Below are positions 6,298 to 13,027 of a DNA stretch of 16,869 nt, in pieces (positions within the stretch are counted from its first letter, which is position 1; each line of letters starts with the position of its first letter). Under the pieces are notes generated by a model that had not been told where the DNA came from, searched no databases, and saw only the letters and a program-made list of their open reading frames with translations. The DNA comes from Pseudomonadota bacterium (lineage in GTDB: Bacteria > Pseudomonadota > Gammaproteobacteria > Acidithiobacillales > Acidithiobacillaceae): the NCBI GenBank assembly GCA_021840785.1, contig JAKBXD010000024.1, positions 1 through 16,869 on the forward strand, written 5' to 3'. The translations under genes and the position numbers were made by a program.

Positions 6298-7017
6298 ATG
6301 CGGACTCATCTCGAAGAGGAAAAACTGCGCGACAAGGGCGAGGGACGCCTCACCCGCGAGGCCTGGAAGATCTTCCAGATTATAGCCGAGTTTGTGCATG
6401 GTTACGAAAAATTGGCCGACGTCGAACCCTGTGTCAGCATTTTCGGTTCCGCCCGCATTGACCCGGAACATCCCTGGTATCTGAAAGCCCAGGAGATCGC
6501 CGAGAAACTCTCCAATGCCGGGTTTTCCGTCATCAGCGGTGGCGGTCCCGGAGTGATGGAAGCCGCCAACAAGGGCGCCTTTCGCGGCACGGGCTACAGC
6601 ATCGGGCTCAATATCGAGTTACCCCATGAGCAACATACCAATCCTTACCAGGATGTCTCCATATCCTTCGAGCATTTTTACTCACGCAAAGTCATGTTCG
6701 TGAAATACGCGGTCGCCTATGTGGTGATGCCGGGCGGTTTCGGAACACTGGACGAACTTGCCGAATGTCTGACCCTGGTACAGACCGGCAAGACCCGCAA
6801 GATGCCCATCATTCTGGTGGAATCCAGTTTTTGGAAAGGACTGATCGACTGGTGGCGGGAATCCATGTTGACGGCGGGGACCATCAGGCCGGAAGATCTC
6901 GATCTCATCACCATGATCGACGATACCGACGAAGTGGTATCGGCCATTTTCAATCACTATGAAAAACGCGGCTTTGCGCCGTCCGCCGCTGAGACAGAGG
7001 CCCTTCTCAACCTTTAA
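6298..7017 (+). CDS. LOG-family Rossmann-fold nucleotide phosphoribohydrolase-like protein
   Basis: The 239-residue protein belongs to the LOG/TIGR00730 family, once labelled lysine decarboxylase-like. Known members cleave the ribose-base bond of nucleoside 5'-monophosphates (plant LOG on cytokinin nucleotides, E. coli PpnN on purine/pyrimidine nucleotides). Diagnostic motifs are SGGGPGVMEAAN (80-91) and PGGFGTLDE (145-153), which form the phosphate- and base-binding site, plus EHFYSRKVMFV (125-135). The ATG at 6298 has GGGA 7 bases upstream and is preferred over the in-frame TTG at 6280. It is divergent from polA and likely the first gene of an operon with the DUF2782 protein (20-bp gap) and thrB. 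The substrate in this organism cannot be told from sequence; nucleotide recycling is the general expectation. Confidence 0.88.
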   Translation: MRTHLEEEKLRDKGEGRLTREAWKIFQIIAEFVHGYEKLADVEPCVSIFGSARIDPEHPWYLKAQEIAEKLSNAGFSVISGGGPGVMEAANKGAFRGTGYSIGLNIELPHEQHTNPYQDVSISFEHFYSRKVMFVKYAVAYVVMPGGFGTLDELAECLTLVQTGKTRKMPIILVESSFWKGLIDWWRESMLTAGTIRPEDLDLITMIDDTDEVVSAIFNHYEKRGFAPSAAETEALLNL

Positions 7018-7037
7018 GGACCCCAGGGAGTATTACC

Positions 7038-7373
7038 ATGTCCATACGCATATTCGCCCTAGTTGTCGGTACCTGCTTTGCGTTAGGCAGCAGCCTCTCC
7101 GCATGGGCAGCGGACGATATTCAGAAACTGCATCTGCCCACCCTGGCTCCCGATGCCAAGGCTGGGCCTAAAGCCGAGATCAAGGTGCCACAAGGCTCCA
7201 AAATTGAACAGTACAAGGTCAATGGCAAGGTGTACATGGTCAAGGTCATTCCACCAAAGCCGTTTCCGCCTTATTATCTGGAAGACAAGGGCGGCACCGG
7301 CCGTTTCACCGAAGTGCCACAAACGGCGGCTGAACATCTGAGTGTGCCTCAGTGGGTTATTTTTCGCTGGTAA
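7038..7373 (+). CDS. DUF2782 family secreted protein
   Basis: The 111-residue protein begins with a clear signal peptide: a basic start, a hydrophobic core (IFALVVGTCFALGSSLS) and a likely AWA-A cleavage site near residue 24. The mature domain has the DUF2782 pattern, including EIKVPQGSKIEQYKVNGKVYMVKV and PPYYLEDKGG, so it should be a small periplasmic protein. No function is known. The gene sits directly before thrB. The order polA, DUF2782 gene, thrB also occurs in Pseudomonas, so the linkage is conserved, although polA here is turned the other way and a LOG gene lies between. GGGAG lies 7 bases before the ATG. Whether it has any link to threonine synthesis is unknown. Confidence 0.85.
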   Translation: MSIRIFALVVGTCFALGSSLSAWAADDIQKLHLPTLAPDAKAGPKAEIKVPQGSKIEQYKVNGKVYMVKVIPPKPFPPYYLEDKGGTGRFTEVPQTAAEHLSVPQWVIFRW

Positions 7374-7387
7374 CTTGAGTACCGTTT

Positions 7388-8320
7388 ATGTCCGTTTATA
7401 CCAGTGTCAGTGACCTCGAACTTGCGCAATTTCTCAGAGATTATGACCTCGGTGGCGCCCGCGCGCTGACTGGTATTTCCGCTGGCGTGGAGAACAGCAA
7501 CTATTTCCTTGATACTGAAAAAGGTCACTTTGTCCTGACTCTTTTCGAGCGTCTGCCACGCAGCAAAATCCCTTATTTTCTTGATCTCACCGAATGGCTG
7601 AGCCTGCGCGGCATCCCCTGCCCGCGTCCCATGCATACCCTGGCAGGAAACAGTCTCAGCACGTTATGTGGCAAACCCGCCGCCATCGTCCAGCGTCTGC
7701 GCGGTACGTCCATCGAGGGGCGGGCACCCTCTGTTGCCGAAATCAGCGCGCTTGGAACCTTGCTGGCGCGGATGCATCTGGCCGGAGAAGGCTTTCCCGA
7801 GCGGCACCCTAATCCTGCGGGCTTCTCCTGGTGGCAGGAGACGGCCAGACATCTGGTACCGCACCTGAGCCGCGAGGACAATGCCCTCATTGCCGAGGAA
7901 CTGGCCTATCAGGGCACACGGGATCGCACAAATCTCCCCGGTGGCGTCGTGCATGCCGATCTTTTCCCCGATAATGTTTTGTTCGAAAACGGTCGGATCT
8001 CGGGCACCATCGATTTTTATTATGCTGGAGATGATGTCTGGCTTTACGACCTGGCGGTGGTGGCCAACGCCTGGTGTTCCGAGACCGATGGTCACTTTGC
8101 CCCCGTATTGCTCCGTGCGTTATGGGATGCCTATGTGGCCACTCGCCCCCTGCAGGCGGGCGAGGAAGTGTTATGGTTCCCCCTGCTGCGCGCCGCCGCC
8201 CTACGCTTCTGGCTACTGCGCCTGGATGCCATACATTTTCGTCGCCCCGGTACCATCACCCAATGCAAAGACCCGGAGGAATACCGGCAAATTCTTTTGC
8301 AGCGTCGGCGGCTGGTATAA
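7388..8320 (+). CDS. thrB: Homoserine kinase (aminoglycoside-phosphotransferase-like fold)
   Basis: Phosphorylates L-homoserine to O-phosphohomoserine for threonine synthesis. The 310-residue protein belongs to the APH-fold ThrB type found in Pseudomonas and other proteobacteria, not the GHMP-type enzyme of E. coli. Visible features are the N-terminal lobe (GISAGVENSNYFL), the catalytic loop HADLFPDN (189-196) and the metal-binding DFYYAGDD (209-216). It is 14 bases after the DUF2782 gene and last in the likely three-gene operon. The ribosome-binding site is weak (only a GAG about 9 bases upstream of the ATG), which suggests dependence on translation of the upstream genes. It converges on the comEA-like gene. 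Confidence 0.95.
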   Translation: MSVYTSVSDLELAQFLRDYDLGGARALTGISAGVENSNYFLDTEKGHFVLTLFERLPRSKIPYFLDLTEWLSLRGIPCPRPMHTLAGNSLSTLCGKPAAIVQRLRGTSIEGRAPSVAEISALGTLLARMHLAGEGFPERHPNPAGFSWWQETARHLVPHLSREDNALIAEELAYQGTRDRTNLPGGVVHADLFPDNVLFENGRISGTIDFYYAGDDVWLYDLAVVANAWCSETDGHFAPVLLRALWDAYVATRPLQAGEEVLWFPLLRAAALRFWLLRLDAIHFRRPGTITQCKDPEEYRQILLQRRRLV

Positions 8321-8326
8321 ACACCA

Positions 8327-8376
8327 GCCCGCCACGGCTCCGCAACATCATGAAGAACAAGCCCTCGCTGGCGGGC
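8327..8376. repeat. 8-bp inverted repeat between convergent thrB and comEA-like genes
   Basis: GCCCGCCA (8327-8334) and TGGCGGGC (8369-8376) are perfect inverted copies. Inside them GGCT (8336-8339) can pair with AGCC (8360-8363). It starts 6 bases after the thrB stop in the 101-bp convergent gap. No T-run follows on either strand, so it is a possible structured 3' end or factor-dependent terminator rather than a clear intrinsic one. Confidence 0.4.
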
Positions 8377-8421
8377 AAGGTCCAATCCGGATGAAATACA
8401 GGCAGATCATTGCGGGGTAGT

Positions 8422-8829
8422 TTAATCGTTGAGCGAGAAGGCGTTGCTCTGTGGAGAGCTTTCCAGAATATAGCCGTGACTTCCGCGTCGAACGACGCGT
8501 TCCTCTCCCACCGGCACTGCAGCATGAGAGTGACCAGCCTGTCGGGCAGTTTTTTGCGGCAACACCGAGTCGCCGCTGAGGCTCACCATCGGGCGCAAGT
8601 GCTCTAACAGCTTGGGACCGATGCCATGGATACTGGTGAGTTCATCCACGCTCTTGAAAGGCCCATGCGCCTGCCGGTATTCCAGCACCGCCTGTGCCTT
8701 GGCCGGACCAATGCCCGGCAGCGTATCCAGTGCCGCGGCATCGGCGGTATTGATATTCACCGACGCCCAGACGGCAGGGGCAAACAGCAGGAACAACAAG
8801 CACAAAAGTCCACGTAATCCTGTTTTCAT
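8422..8829 (-). CDS. ComEA-like helix-hairpin-helix DNA-binding protein, secreted
   Basis: The 135-residue protein has an N-terminal signal peptide or anchor (MKTGLRGLLCLLFLLFAPAVWA) followed by a ComEA-type double HhH domain: VNINTADAAALDTLPGIG (LPGIG 37-41) and VDELTSIHGIG (67-71). The C-terminal 50 residues are polar and unassigned. Periplasmic ComEA binds incoming double-stranded DNA during natural transformation, so a DNA-uptake role is possible; small ComEA-like proteins are also common in bacteria not known to be competent. The start is ATG 8829, with AAAGGAG upstream; a GTG at 8832 is an equal alternative. The frame also extends to an ATG-like start inside uvrD, which would lose the signal peptide. 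It lies 17 bp after uvrD and probably shares its transcript. Confidence 0.85.
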   Translation of the reverse strand: MKTGLRGLLCLLFLLFAPAVWASVNINTADAAALDTLPGIGPAKAQAVLEYRQAHGPFKSVDELTSIHGIGPKLLEHLRPMVSLSGDSVLPQKTARQAGHSHAAVPVGEERVVRRGSHGYILESSPQSNAFSLND

Positions 8830-8846
8830 CACGCTCCACTCCTTTT

Positions 8847-10976
8847 TTAAGGCAAACGCTCCAAAGCCACCACCCCCAGCGCCAGCCACTTGCTGCCCGA
8901 GGCGAACTGCACCTGAATCCGGCCCTGGCGACCACCTGCCTCATAGTCCAGCACCATTCCCTCGCCAAAGACCGGGTGCTGGAGGCGTGAGCCCAGCGGA
9001 AATGGCATATCCGGCGCCGCTACCCGCACGGGTATAGCCGGTCGGCTGATCCGCGCCCGCGGCCGCAGTTCCTGCAGGAGTTCCTGGGGAATCTCCCGCA
9101 GAAAGCGGGAGGGCATGGTCATCCGTTCACTGCCATGCAGGCGGCGACTCTCGGCATGACTGATGACCAGCAAGCGCATGGCGCGGGTCATGCCCACATA
9201 ACAAAGACGCCGTTCCTCGGCCAGTCCTTGAGGGTCTTCCAAAGAGCGTTGATGGGGAAAGAGCCCTTCTTCCAATCCCACCAGAAACACCAGTGGGAAC
9301 TCCAGGCCCTTGGCGCTGTGCAAACTCATCAATTGCACGCAGTCTTCCCAGGCATCGCCAGCGCCATCCCCAGCCTCCAGAGCTGCATGAGTCAGAAATT
9401 CCGAGAGCATATTCCCCGGTTGCGGCACCAGATCACCCAGATTCGGGTCGGCGGCCCAGTCCTGGGCATAACTGCGCGCGGCGTTGATCAACTCGTCCAG
9501 GTTTTCCAGACGCCCCTCGGCACGATCGCTCTCGCGGCTGTGCCACTCACGCAGGCCGGTGCGAGTCAGCACGGTCTCCACCCGCTCGCCGAGATCCGTC
9601 TCTGCCGTCCGCGCGGCCAGATCATCCACCAGATTAAGGAAGGCGTTGATTTTCGGCTGACCCAGTTCTCCGGCCGCCTGCCAGAGGGACAAACCGCGCG
9701 CTCTTGCCAACATTCGCAACCGTTCGACACTGACCGCACCGATGCCCCGCGCCGGCACATTCACCACCCGCTCAAAGGAGGCATCGTCGTGACGATTTAC
9801 CGTGAGGCGCAGGTAGGCGAGGGTGTCCTTGATTTCCGCCCGCTCGAAGAAGCGCAGGCCGCCATAGACCCGATATGGCATGCCTTCGCGCACCAACACT
9901 TCTTCAAAAGCCCGCGACTGGGCGTTGGAGCGATAGAGGATGGCACACTCGGAGCGGCGACCACCGGCTTCCAACCATTGCTGAATGCGTCCCACCGCAT
10001 AGCGCGCCTCATCCACCTCGTTGTAGGCCGTATAGAGCTGAATGCCCTCACCGCCCGGCTCCGCCGTCCACAGGGTTTTGCCGAGACGATCCGGGTTGTG
10101 GGCGATGACCGCATTGGCGGCTTGCAGGATGGGTGCCGTCGAACGGTAGTTCTGCTCCAGCCGCACCACCTGTGCCCCGGCAAAGTCTTCACTGAAGCGC
10201 AGCAGATTCTCCACTCGCGCACCACGCCAGGCATAAATGGACTGATCGTCATCGCCGACCACAAAAATCTGCCCATGCCGCGCCAGTCCCTTCAGCCAGG
10301 CGTATTGCACTGCATTGGTGTCCTGAAACTCGTCCACCAGAATATGCTGAAAACGGCGCTGATAATGATCGAGGATTTCCGGAGATTCCCAGAGACGCAG
10401 GGCGTAGAGCAACAGGTCACCGAAGTCCACCAGCCCGGAGCGCTTTTTAGCCGCTTCATAGGCGCTGTAGATGGGGATGAAGAGCGCCGCTGCCAGGCCC
10501 TCATATTGTTGCACCTGTTCCGGCCCCCAACCTTCGTCTTTCCAGCGACCGATACGCCCGGCCATGGCCCGCGGCGGCCACTGCTTCTCATCCATCTGCG
10601 CTTCACGCATGACCCGCCGCAGCAGGCGCTGGCTATCGTCGGCATCCAGAACCTGAAAATCCGCGGGCAAGCCCAGCGCCGCGTGATGCATGCGCAGCAG
10701 GCGGTGGGCGAGGCCGTGGAATGTCCCCATCCACAAGGCCCGCAAATCCATGGCCACCATGCCATCCAGGCGCCCGCGCATGGCGCGTGCCGCCTTGTTG
10801 GTGAAGGTCACCGCGAGGATCTCGCCGGGGTGTACGTCCCCTTCCAGCAAATGGGCGATGCGGCTGGTCAGCACCCGCGTTTTGCCTGAGCCCGCCCCCG
10901 CCAGCACCAGCGCCGGGCCGGGCGGCAGGGTCACCGCCTCCAGTTGGCGGGGATTGAGAGCAGACCATTCAGACAC
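8847..10976 (-). CDS. uvrD: UvrD/Rep-family DNA helicase (SF1A)
   Basis: The 709-residue ATP-driven 3'-5' helicase acts in nucleotide-excision and mismatch repair (E. coli UvrD 720 residues). All SF1 motifs are visible: Q-motif LNPRQLEAV, Walker A GAGSGKT (27-33), TFTNKAA, Walker B DEFQDTN, GDDDQSIYAWRGA, QNYRS, LMSLHSAKGLEFP and VGMTRA. A C-terminal Tudor-like segment (HPVFGEGMVLDYE to the end), as in UvrD/PcrA, argues for UvrD over Rep. The start chosen is GTG 10976 with AGGAG 6 bases upstream. A longer frame to 11102 would add 42 residues without homology that cover the intergenic promoters. It is divergent from cbpA and followed by the comEA-like gene. Confidence 0.95.
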   Translation of the reverse strand: MSEWSALNPRQLEAVTLPPGPALVLAGAGSGKTRVLTSRIAHLLEGDVHPGEILAVTFTNKAARAMRGRLDGMVAMDLRALWMGTFHGLAHRLLRMHHAALGLPADFQVLDADDSQRLLRRVMREAQMDEKQWPPRAMAGRIGRWKDEGWGPEQVQQYEGLAAALFIPIYSAYEAAKKRSGLVDFGDLLLYALRLWESPEILDHYQRRFQHILVDEFQDTNAVQYAWLKGLARHGQIFVVGDDDQSIYAWRGARVENLLRFSEDFAGAQVVRLEQNYRSTAPILQAANAVIAHNPDRLGKTLWTAEPGGEGIQLYTAYNEVDEARYAVGRIQQWLEAGGRRSECAILYRSNAQSRAFEEVLVREGMPYRVYGGLRFFERAEIKDTLAYLRLTVNRHDDASFERVVNVPARGIGAVSVERLRMLARARGLSLWQAAGELGQPKINAFLNLVDDLAARTAETDLGERVETVLTRTGLREWHSRESDRAEGRLENLDELINAARSYAQDWAADPNLGDLVPQPGNMLSEFLTHAALEAGDGAGDAWEDCVQLMSLHSAKGLEFPLVFLVGLEEGLFPHQRSLEDPQGLAEERRLCYVGMTRAMRLLVISHAESRRLHGSERMTMPSRFLREIPQELLQELRPRARISRPAIPVRVAAPDMPFPLGSRLQHPVFGEGMVLDYEAGGRQGRIQVQFASGSKWLALGVVALERLP

Positions 10977-11004
10977 AGCGACTCCTCGGGTTTGGGTATC
11001 CAAG

Positions 11005-11032
11005 CTTGAAAATACGGCATAATGACCGCATT
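11005..11032 (+). promoter_or_regulatory. Sigma-32 (heat-shock) type promoter upstream of cbpA
   Basis: CTTGAAA (11005-11011), a 14-base spacer and CCGCATT (11026-11032) match the E. coli RpoH consensus CTTGAAA...CCCCAT with one mismatch in the -10 half. A start near 11039 leaves a leader of about 50 bases before the cbpA TTG. A second candidate of sigma-70 type (TTGCAG 11045-11050, 16 bases, TATAAC 11067-11072) lies downstream, but would leave almost no leader. Confidence 0.65.
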
Positions 11033-11037
11033 GTGAA
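11009..11037 (-). promoter_or_regulatory. Candidate sigma-70 promoter for uvrD
   Basis: On the minus strand the -35 TTCACA (11032-11037, 5 of 6 to TTGACA), 17 bases and -10 TATTTT (11009-11014, 4 of 6) place a start near 11002, about 25 bases before the uvrD GTG. It lies directly on top of the sigma-32-like promoter of the opposite strand. Confidence 0.5.
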
Positions 11038-11067
11038 AGCAGACTTGCAGTCAGGCCGCTGTCTGCT
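11038..11067 (+). repeat. 7-bp inverted repeat in the cbpA leader
   Basis: AGCAGAC (11038-11044) and GTCTGCT (11061-11067) are perfect inverted copies with a 16-base loop. They lie at the predicted 5' end of a message started at the sigma-32-like promoter. It may be a 5' stabilising hairpin or an operator. Confidence 0.45.
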
Positions 11068-11091
11068 ATAACCAATGATAAGGGGGATGAA

Positions 11092-12042
11092 TTGGAATAC
11101 AAGGACTATTACAAGATTCTGGGTGTCGAACGCAGCGCTGACGCCGACGCGATCAAGGCATCTTATCGGAAAATGGCGCGCAAATATCATCCTGACGTAA
11201 GCAAGGAAAAGGATGCGGAAGACCGCTTCAAGGATCTTCAGGAAGCCTATGAGGTACTCAAAGACCCGGAGAAGCGCGCCGCCTATGACCAGTTGGGGAG
11301 CAACTGGCGCGCCGGTCAGGATTTCCGGCCACCGCCCGGCTGGGGACAGCAGGCCGGGGGCGGCTTTGGCGGGGGCGGCGCCGATTTTGGGGGCGGCGGA
11401 TTCAGTGACTTTTTCGAGTCCATATTCCGCCAGCAGCAGGGTGGTGGCTTTCGTGGCAGCGGGGGGGGCGGATTCCGCAACCAAGGCGAAGACAGCGAAG
11501 CCACCATCCGCGTCAGCCTGGAGGACGCGGCCCATGGCGCCCAGCGCGAGATCAACCTGGAAGTGCCCACCATGGGTCCAGATGGTCGCATGCGCCGGGA
11601 AGCGCGGCACCTGACCGTCAAAATTCCCAAAGGCATCCGCGCAGGTCAGCGGCTGCGGATGGCCGGGCAGGGCGCGCCGGGCATGGGCGGCGGTCCCAAT
11701 GGGGACCTGTACCTGCACATCCAGTTCCAGCCACACCCCAGGTTTCGGGTAGAGGGTAGCGATTTGTACCACGACCTGCACATCACCCCGTGGGAGGCGG
11801 CGCTGGGCGCCAGTGTGGAGGTACCCACCCTGGATGGCGACGTGCGCATGAAGATTCCGGCGGGCAGCGCCAGCGGGCAGAAGCTGCGGCTCAGCCAGAA
11901 GGGATTGCCGGGCTCTGGCGGCAAAGCACCCGGCGATCTGTATGCGGTGATCCAGATTGTCGTCCCCAAAAAAATCAGTGAGCCGGAAAAAACCCTGTGG
12001 AACCAACTGGCGGAGATATCCGACTTCCATCCCCGCCGCTAA
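11092..12042 (+). CDS. cbpA: DnaJ-class co-chaperone CbpA
   Basis: Stimulates DnaK ATPase and delivers unfolded proteins to it; E. coli CbpA also binds DNA. The J-domain is at residues 1-70 with the essential HPD (33-35) in RKYHPDVSKEKDAEDRF. It is followed by a long Gly/Phe-rich linker (about 83-140), then two C-terminal beta-domains (IPKGIRAGQRLRMAGQG, GGPNGDLYLHIQF, SPWEAALGA-like TPWEAALGA, GDLYAVIQIV). There is no zinc-finger region, which separates it from DnaJ. It has 316 residues; E. coli CbpA has 306. The start is TTG 11092, five bases after AGGGGG; no in-frame ATG fits. A run of eight Gs lies in the linker (11461-11468). Followed by cbpM 23 bp downstream, the known partner arrangement. 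Confidence 0.94.
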   Translation: MEYKDYYKILGVERSADADAIKASYRKMARKYHPDVSKEKDAEDRFKDLQEAYEVLKDPEKRAAYDQLGSNWRAGQDFRPPPGWGQQAGGGFGGGGADFGGGGFSDFFESIFRQQQGGGFRGSGGGGFRNQGEDSEATIRVSLEDAAHGAQREINLEVPTMGPDGRMRREARHLTVKIPKGIRAGQRLRMAGQGAPGMGGGPNGDLYLHIQFQPHPRFRVEGSDLYHDLHITPWEAALGASVEVPTLDGDVRMKIPAGSASGQKLRLSQKGLPGSGGKAPGDLYAVIQIVVPKKISEPEKTLWNQLAEISDFHPRR

Positions 12043-12065
12043 CCAGAAGACAGAGGAGATACCCC

Positions 12066-12362
12066 ATGGGTTCACCACCGATCACCGTCATCGAAGCGGA
12101 ATTGCTGGAAGAGGGCGATTTCTGCTTCGATTTTCCGCACTTTTGCACCCTGCTCCACTGCGCTGAAGGCGAAGCCGTGCAACTGGTGCGCTACGGCGTC
12201 ATCCACCCCGAGGGCAGCGGTCCGCAGCACTGGCGCTTCCGCAGTCTCGATCTTTACCGCGCCCGCCTCAGTCGCCGCCTCAGTCGCGACCTGGAGATCG
12301 ACATGGCGGGCGCGGCGCTGGCGGTGGACTTGCTGGAGCGGTTACGGGGATGGAAGATTTGA
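12066..12362 (+). CDS. cbpM: Chaperone modulator CbpM-like protein
   Basis: The 98-residue protein lies directly after cbpA. E. coli CbpM binds the CbpA J-domain and blocks its interaction with DnaK. The sequence fits the MerR-like CbpM family in size and pattern: an N-terminal beta strand (PPITVIEAELL), a helical region ending in VRYGVIHPEG, an aromatic WRFRSLDLYRARLSRRLSRDLEID that matches the WVFDDHA-type region, and a C-terminal helix (AALAVDLLERLRGW). Identity to E. coli is low by eye, so the assignment rests partly on position. ATG 12066 has GAGGAG 7 bases upstream; an in-frame ATG at 11997 would overlap cbpA and is less likely. Its 3' end overlaps the phosphoribosyltransferase gene by 13 bases. 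Confidence 0.8.
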   Translation: MGSPPITVIEAELLEEGDFCFDFPHFCTLLHCAEGEAVQLVRYGVIHPEGSGPQHWRFRSLDLYRARLSRRLSRDLEIDMAGAALAVDLLERLRGWKI

Positions 12363-13018
12363 GCGCGCGCACAGTACCAGAACATTTTGCCAACCGTGAA
12401 GCGGCAGCGGAATTACTGGCCCGGAGCCTGGCCGCTTACGATGGCAAACATCCCTTGGTGCTCGCCATTCCACGCGGAGCGCTGCCCATGGGGCGCATCA
12501 TCGCCAACGCCCTCCACGGGGATCTTGACGTGGTCCTGGTGCGCAAAATCGGAGCGCCAGACAATCCCGAATATGCCATAGGCGCCGTCGATGAGGATGG
12601 GCGGATATGGACCGATCCTATAGTCAGTCGCCTTGGTATCGACGGGCAGTACATCCGCGACGAAGCGGCCCGGCAACTGAAGGTGATCAAAGCGCGGCGC
12701 GTGCAGTACACGCCGATTCACCCGGCCATTGATCCACAAGGCCGGATCGTTATTGTGGTTGACGATGGCGTCGCCACCGGTGCTACTCTGGGGACTGCAT
12801 TGCGTCTCCTGCGCCAGCAGCGGCCTGCCCGTCTGATCGCCGCCTTTGCCGTGGCCCCTCCCGATACCATCGCGCGCTTGCGTCCTCTGGCCGATGAGCT
12901 GGTTTACCTGTCGGCCCCGGAGCCGTTTCGTGCGGTAGGAGAGTTCTTTACGGACTTTCGGGAAGTCAAGGACGATGAGGTACTGCAGATTTTGCGCGAA
13001 ACACCGCCGCCGGTGTAG
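12350..13018 (+). CDS. Predicted phosphoribosyltransferase
   Basis: The 222-residue protein has a type I phosphoribosyltransferase fold. The PRPP-binding loop is VDDGVATGAT (137-146), preceded by the hydrophobic strand RIVIV. The N-terminal part has LAIPRGALPMGRIIA and VVLVRKIGAPDNPEYAIGAV, typical of the orphan group annotated only as phosphoribosyltransferase, which occurs alone or fused to dienelactone-hydrolase-like domains. The base or other acceptor is unknown; it lacks a hood region that would place it with Hpt, Apt, Upp or PyrE. The ATG at 12350 overlaps the cbpM 3' end by 13 bases and the next gene, polX, follows after 9 bases. It should therefore be translated from the cbpA operon message. 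A role in stress-linked nucleotide salvage is a guess from this context. Confidence 0.85.
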   Translation: MEDLSARTVPEHFANREAAAELLARSLAAYDGKHPLVLAIPRGALPMGRIIANALHGDLDVVLVRKIGAPDNPEYAIGAVDEDGRIWTDPIVSRLGIDGQYIRDEAARQLKVIKARRVQYTPIHPAIDPQGRIVIVVDDGVATGATLGTALRLLRQQRPARLIAAFAVAPPDTIARLRPLADELVYLSAPEPFRAVGEFFTDFREVKDDEVLQILRETPPPV

Positions 13019-13027
13019 CCATAAAGC

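Noticed and set aside
8843..8848. T6 run at the end of uvrD as a terminator
   Set aside because: It is read as A6 in the direction of uvrD and forms part of the AAAAAAGGAG ribosome-binding site of the downstream gene; no stem is next to it.
8830..8889. 20-residue N-terminal extension of the ComEA-like protein
   Set aside because: It would bury the signal peptide and overlap the end of uvrD; ATG 8829 (or GTG 8832) follows AAAGGAG.
9135..10889. A 584-codon open frame on the plus strand, antisense to uvrD
   Set aside because: It lies wholly within a clearly recognised helicase gene, shows no domain I know and has the His/Gln/Pro-rich make-up typical of the reverse frame of GC-rich genes.
10977..11102. 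42-residue N-terminal extension of UvrD
   Set aside because: Not similar to UvrD N-termini; it spans the divergent promoters and the GTG at 10976 has an excellent AGGAG site.
10969..12078. A 369-codon open frame on the minus strand, antisense to cbpA
   Set aside because: It covers cbpA and its promoter region, lacks any recognisable domain and is explained as a shadow of GC-rich codons.
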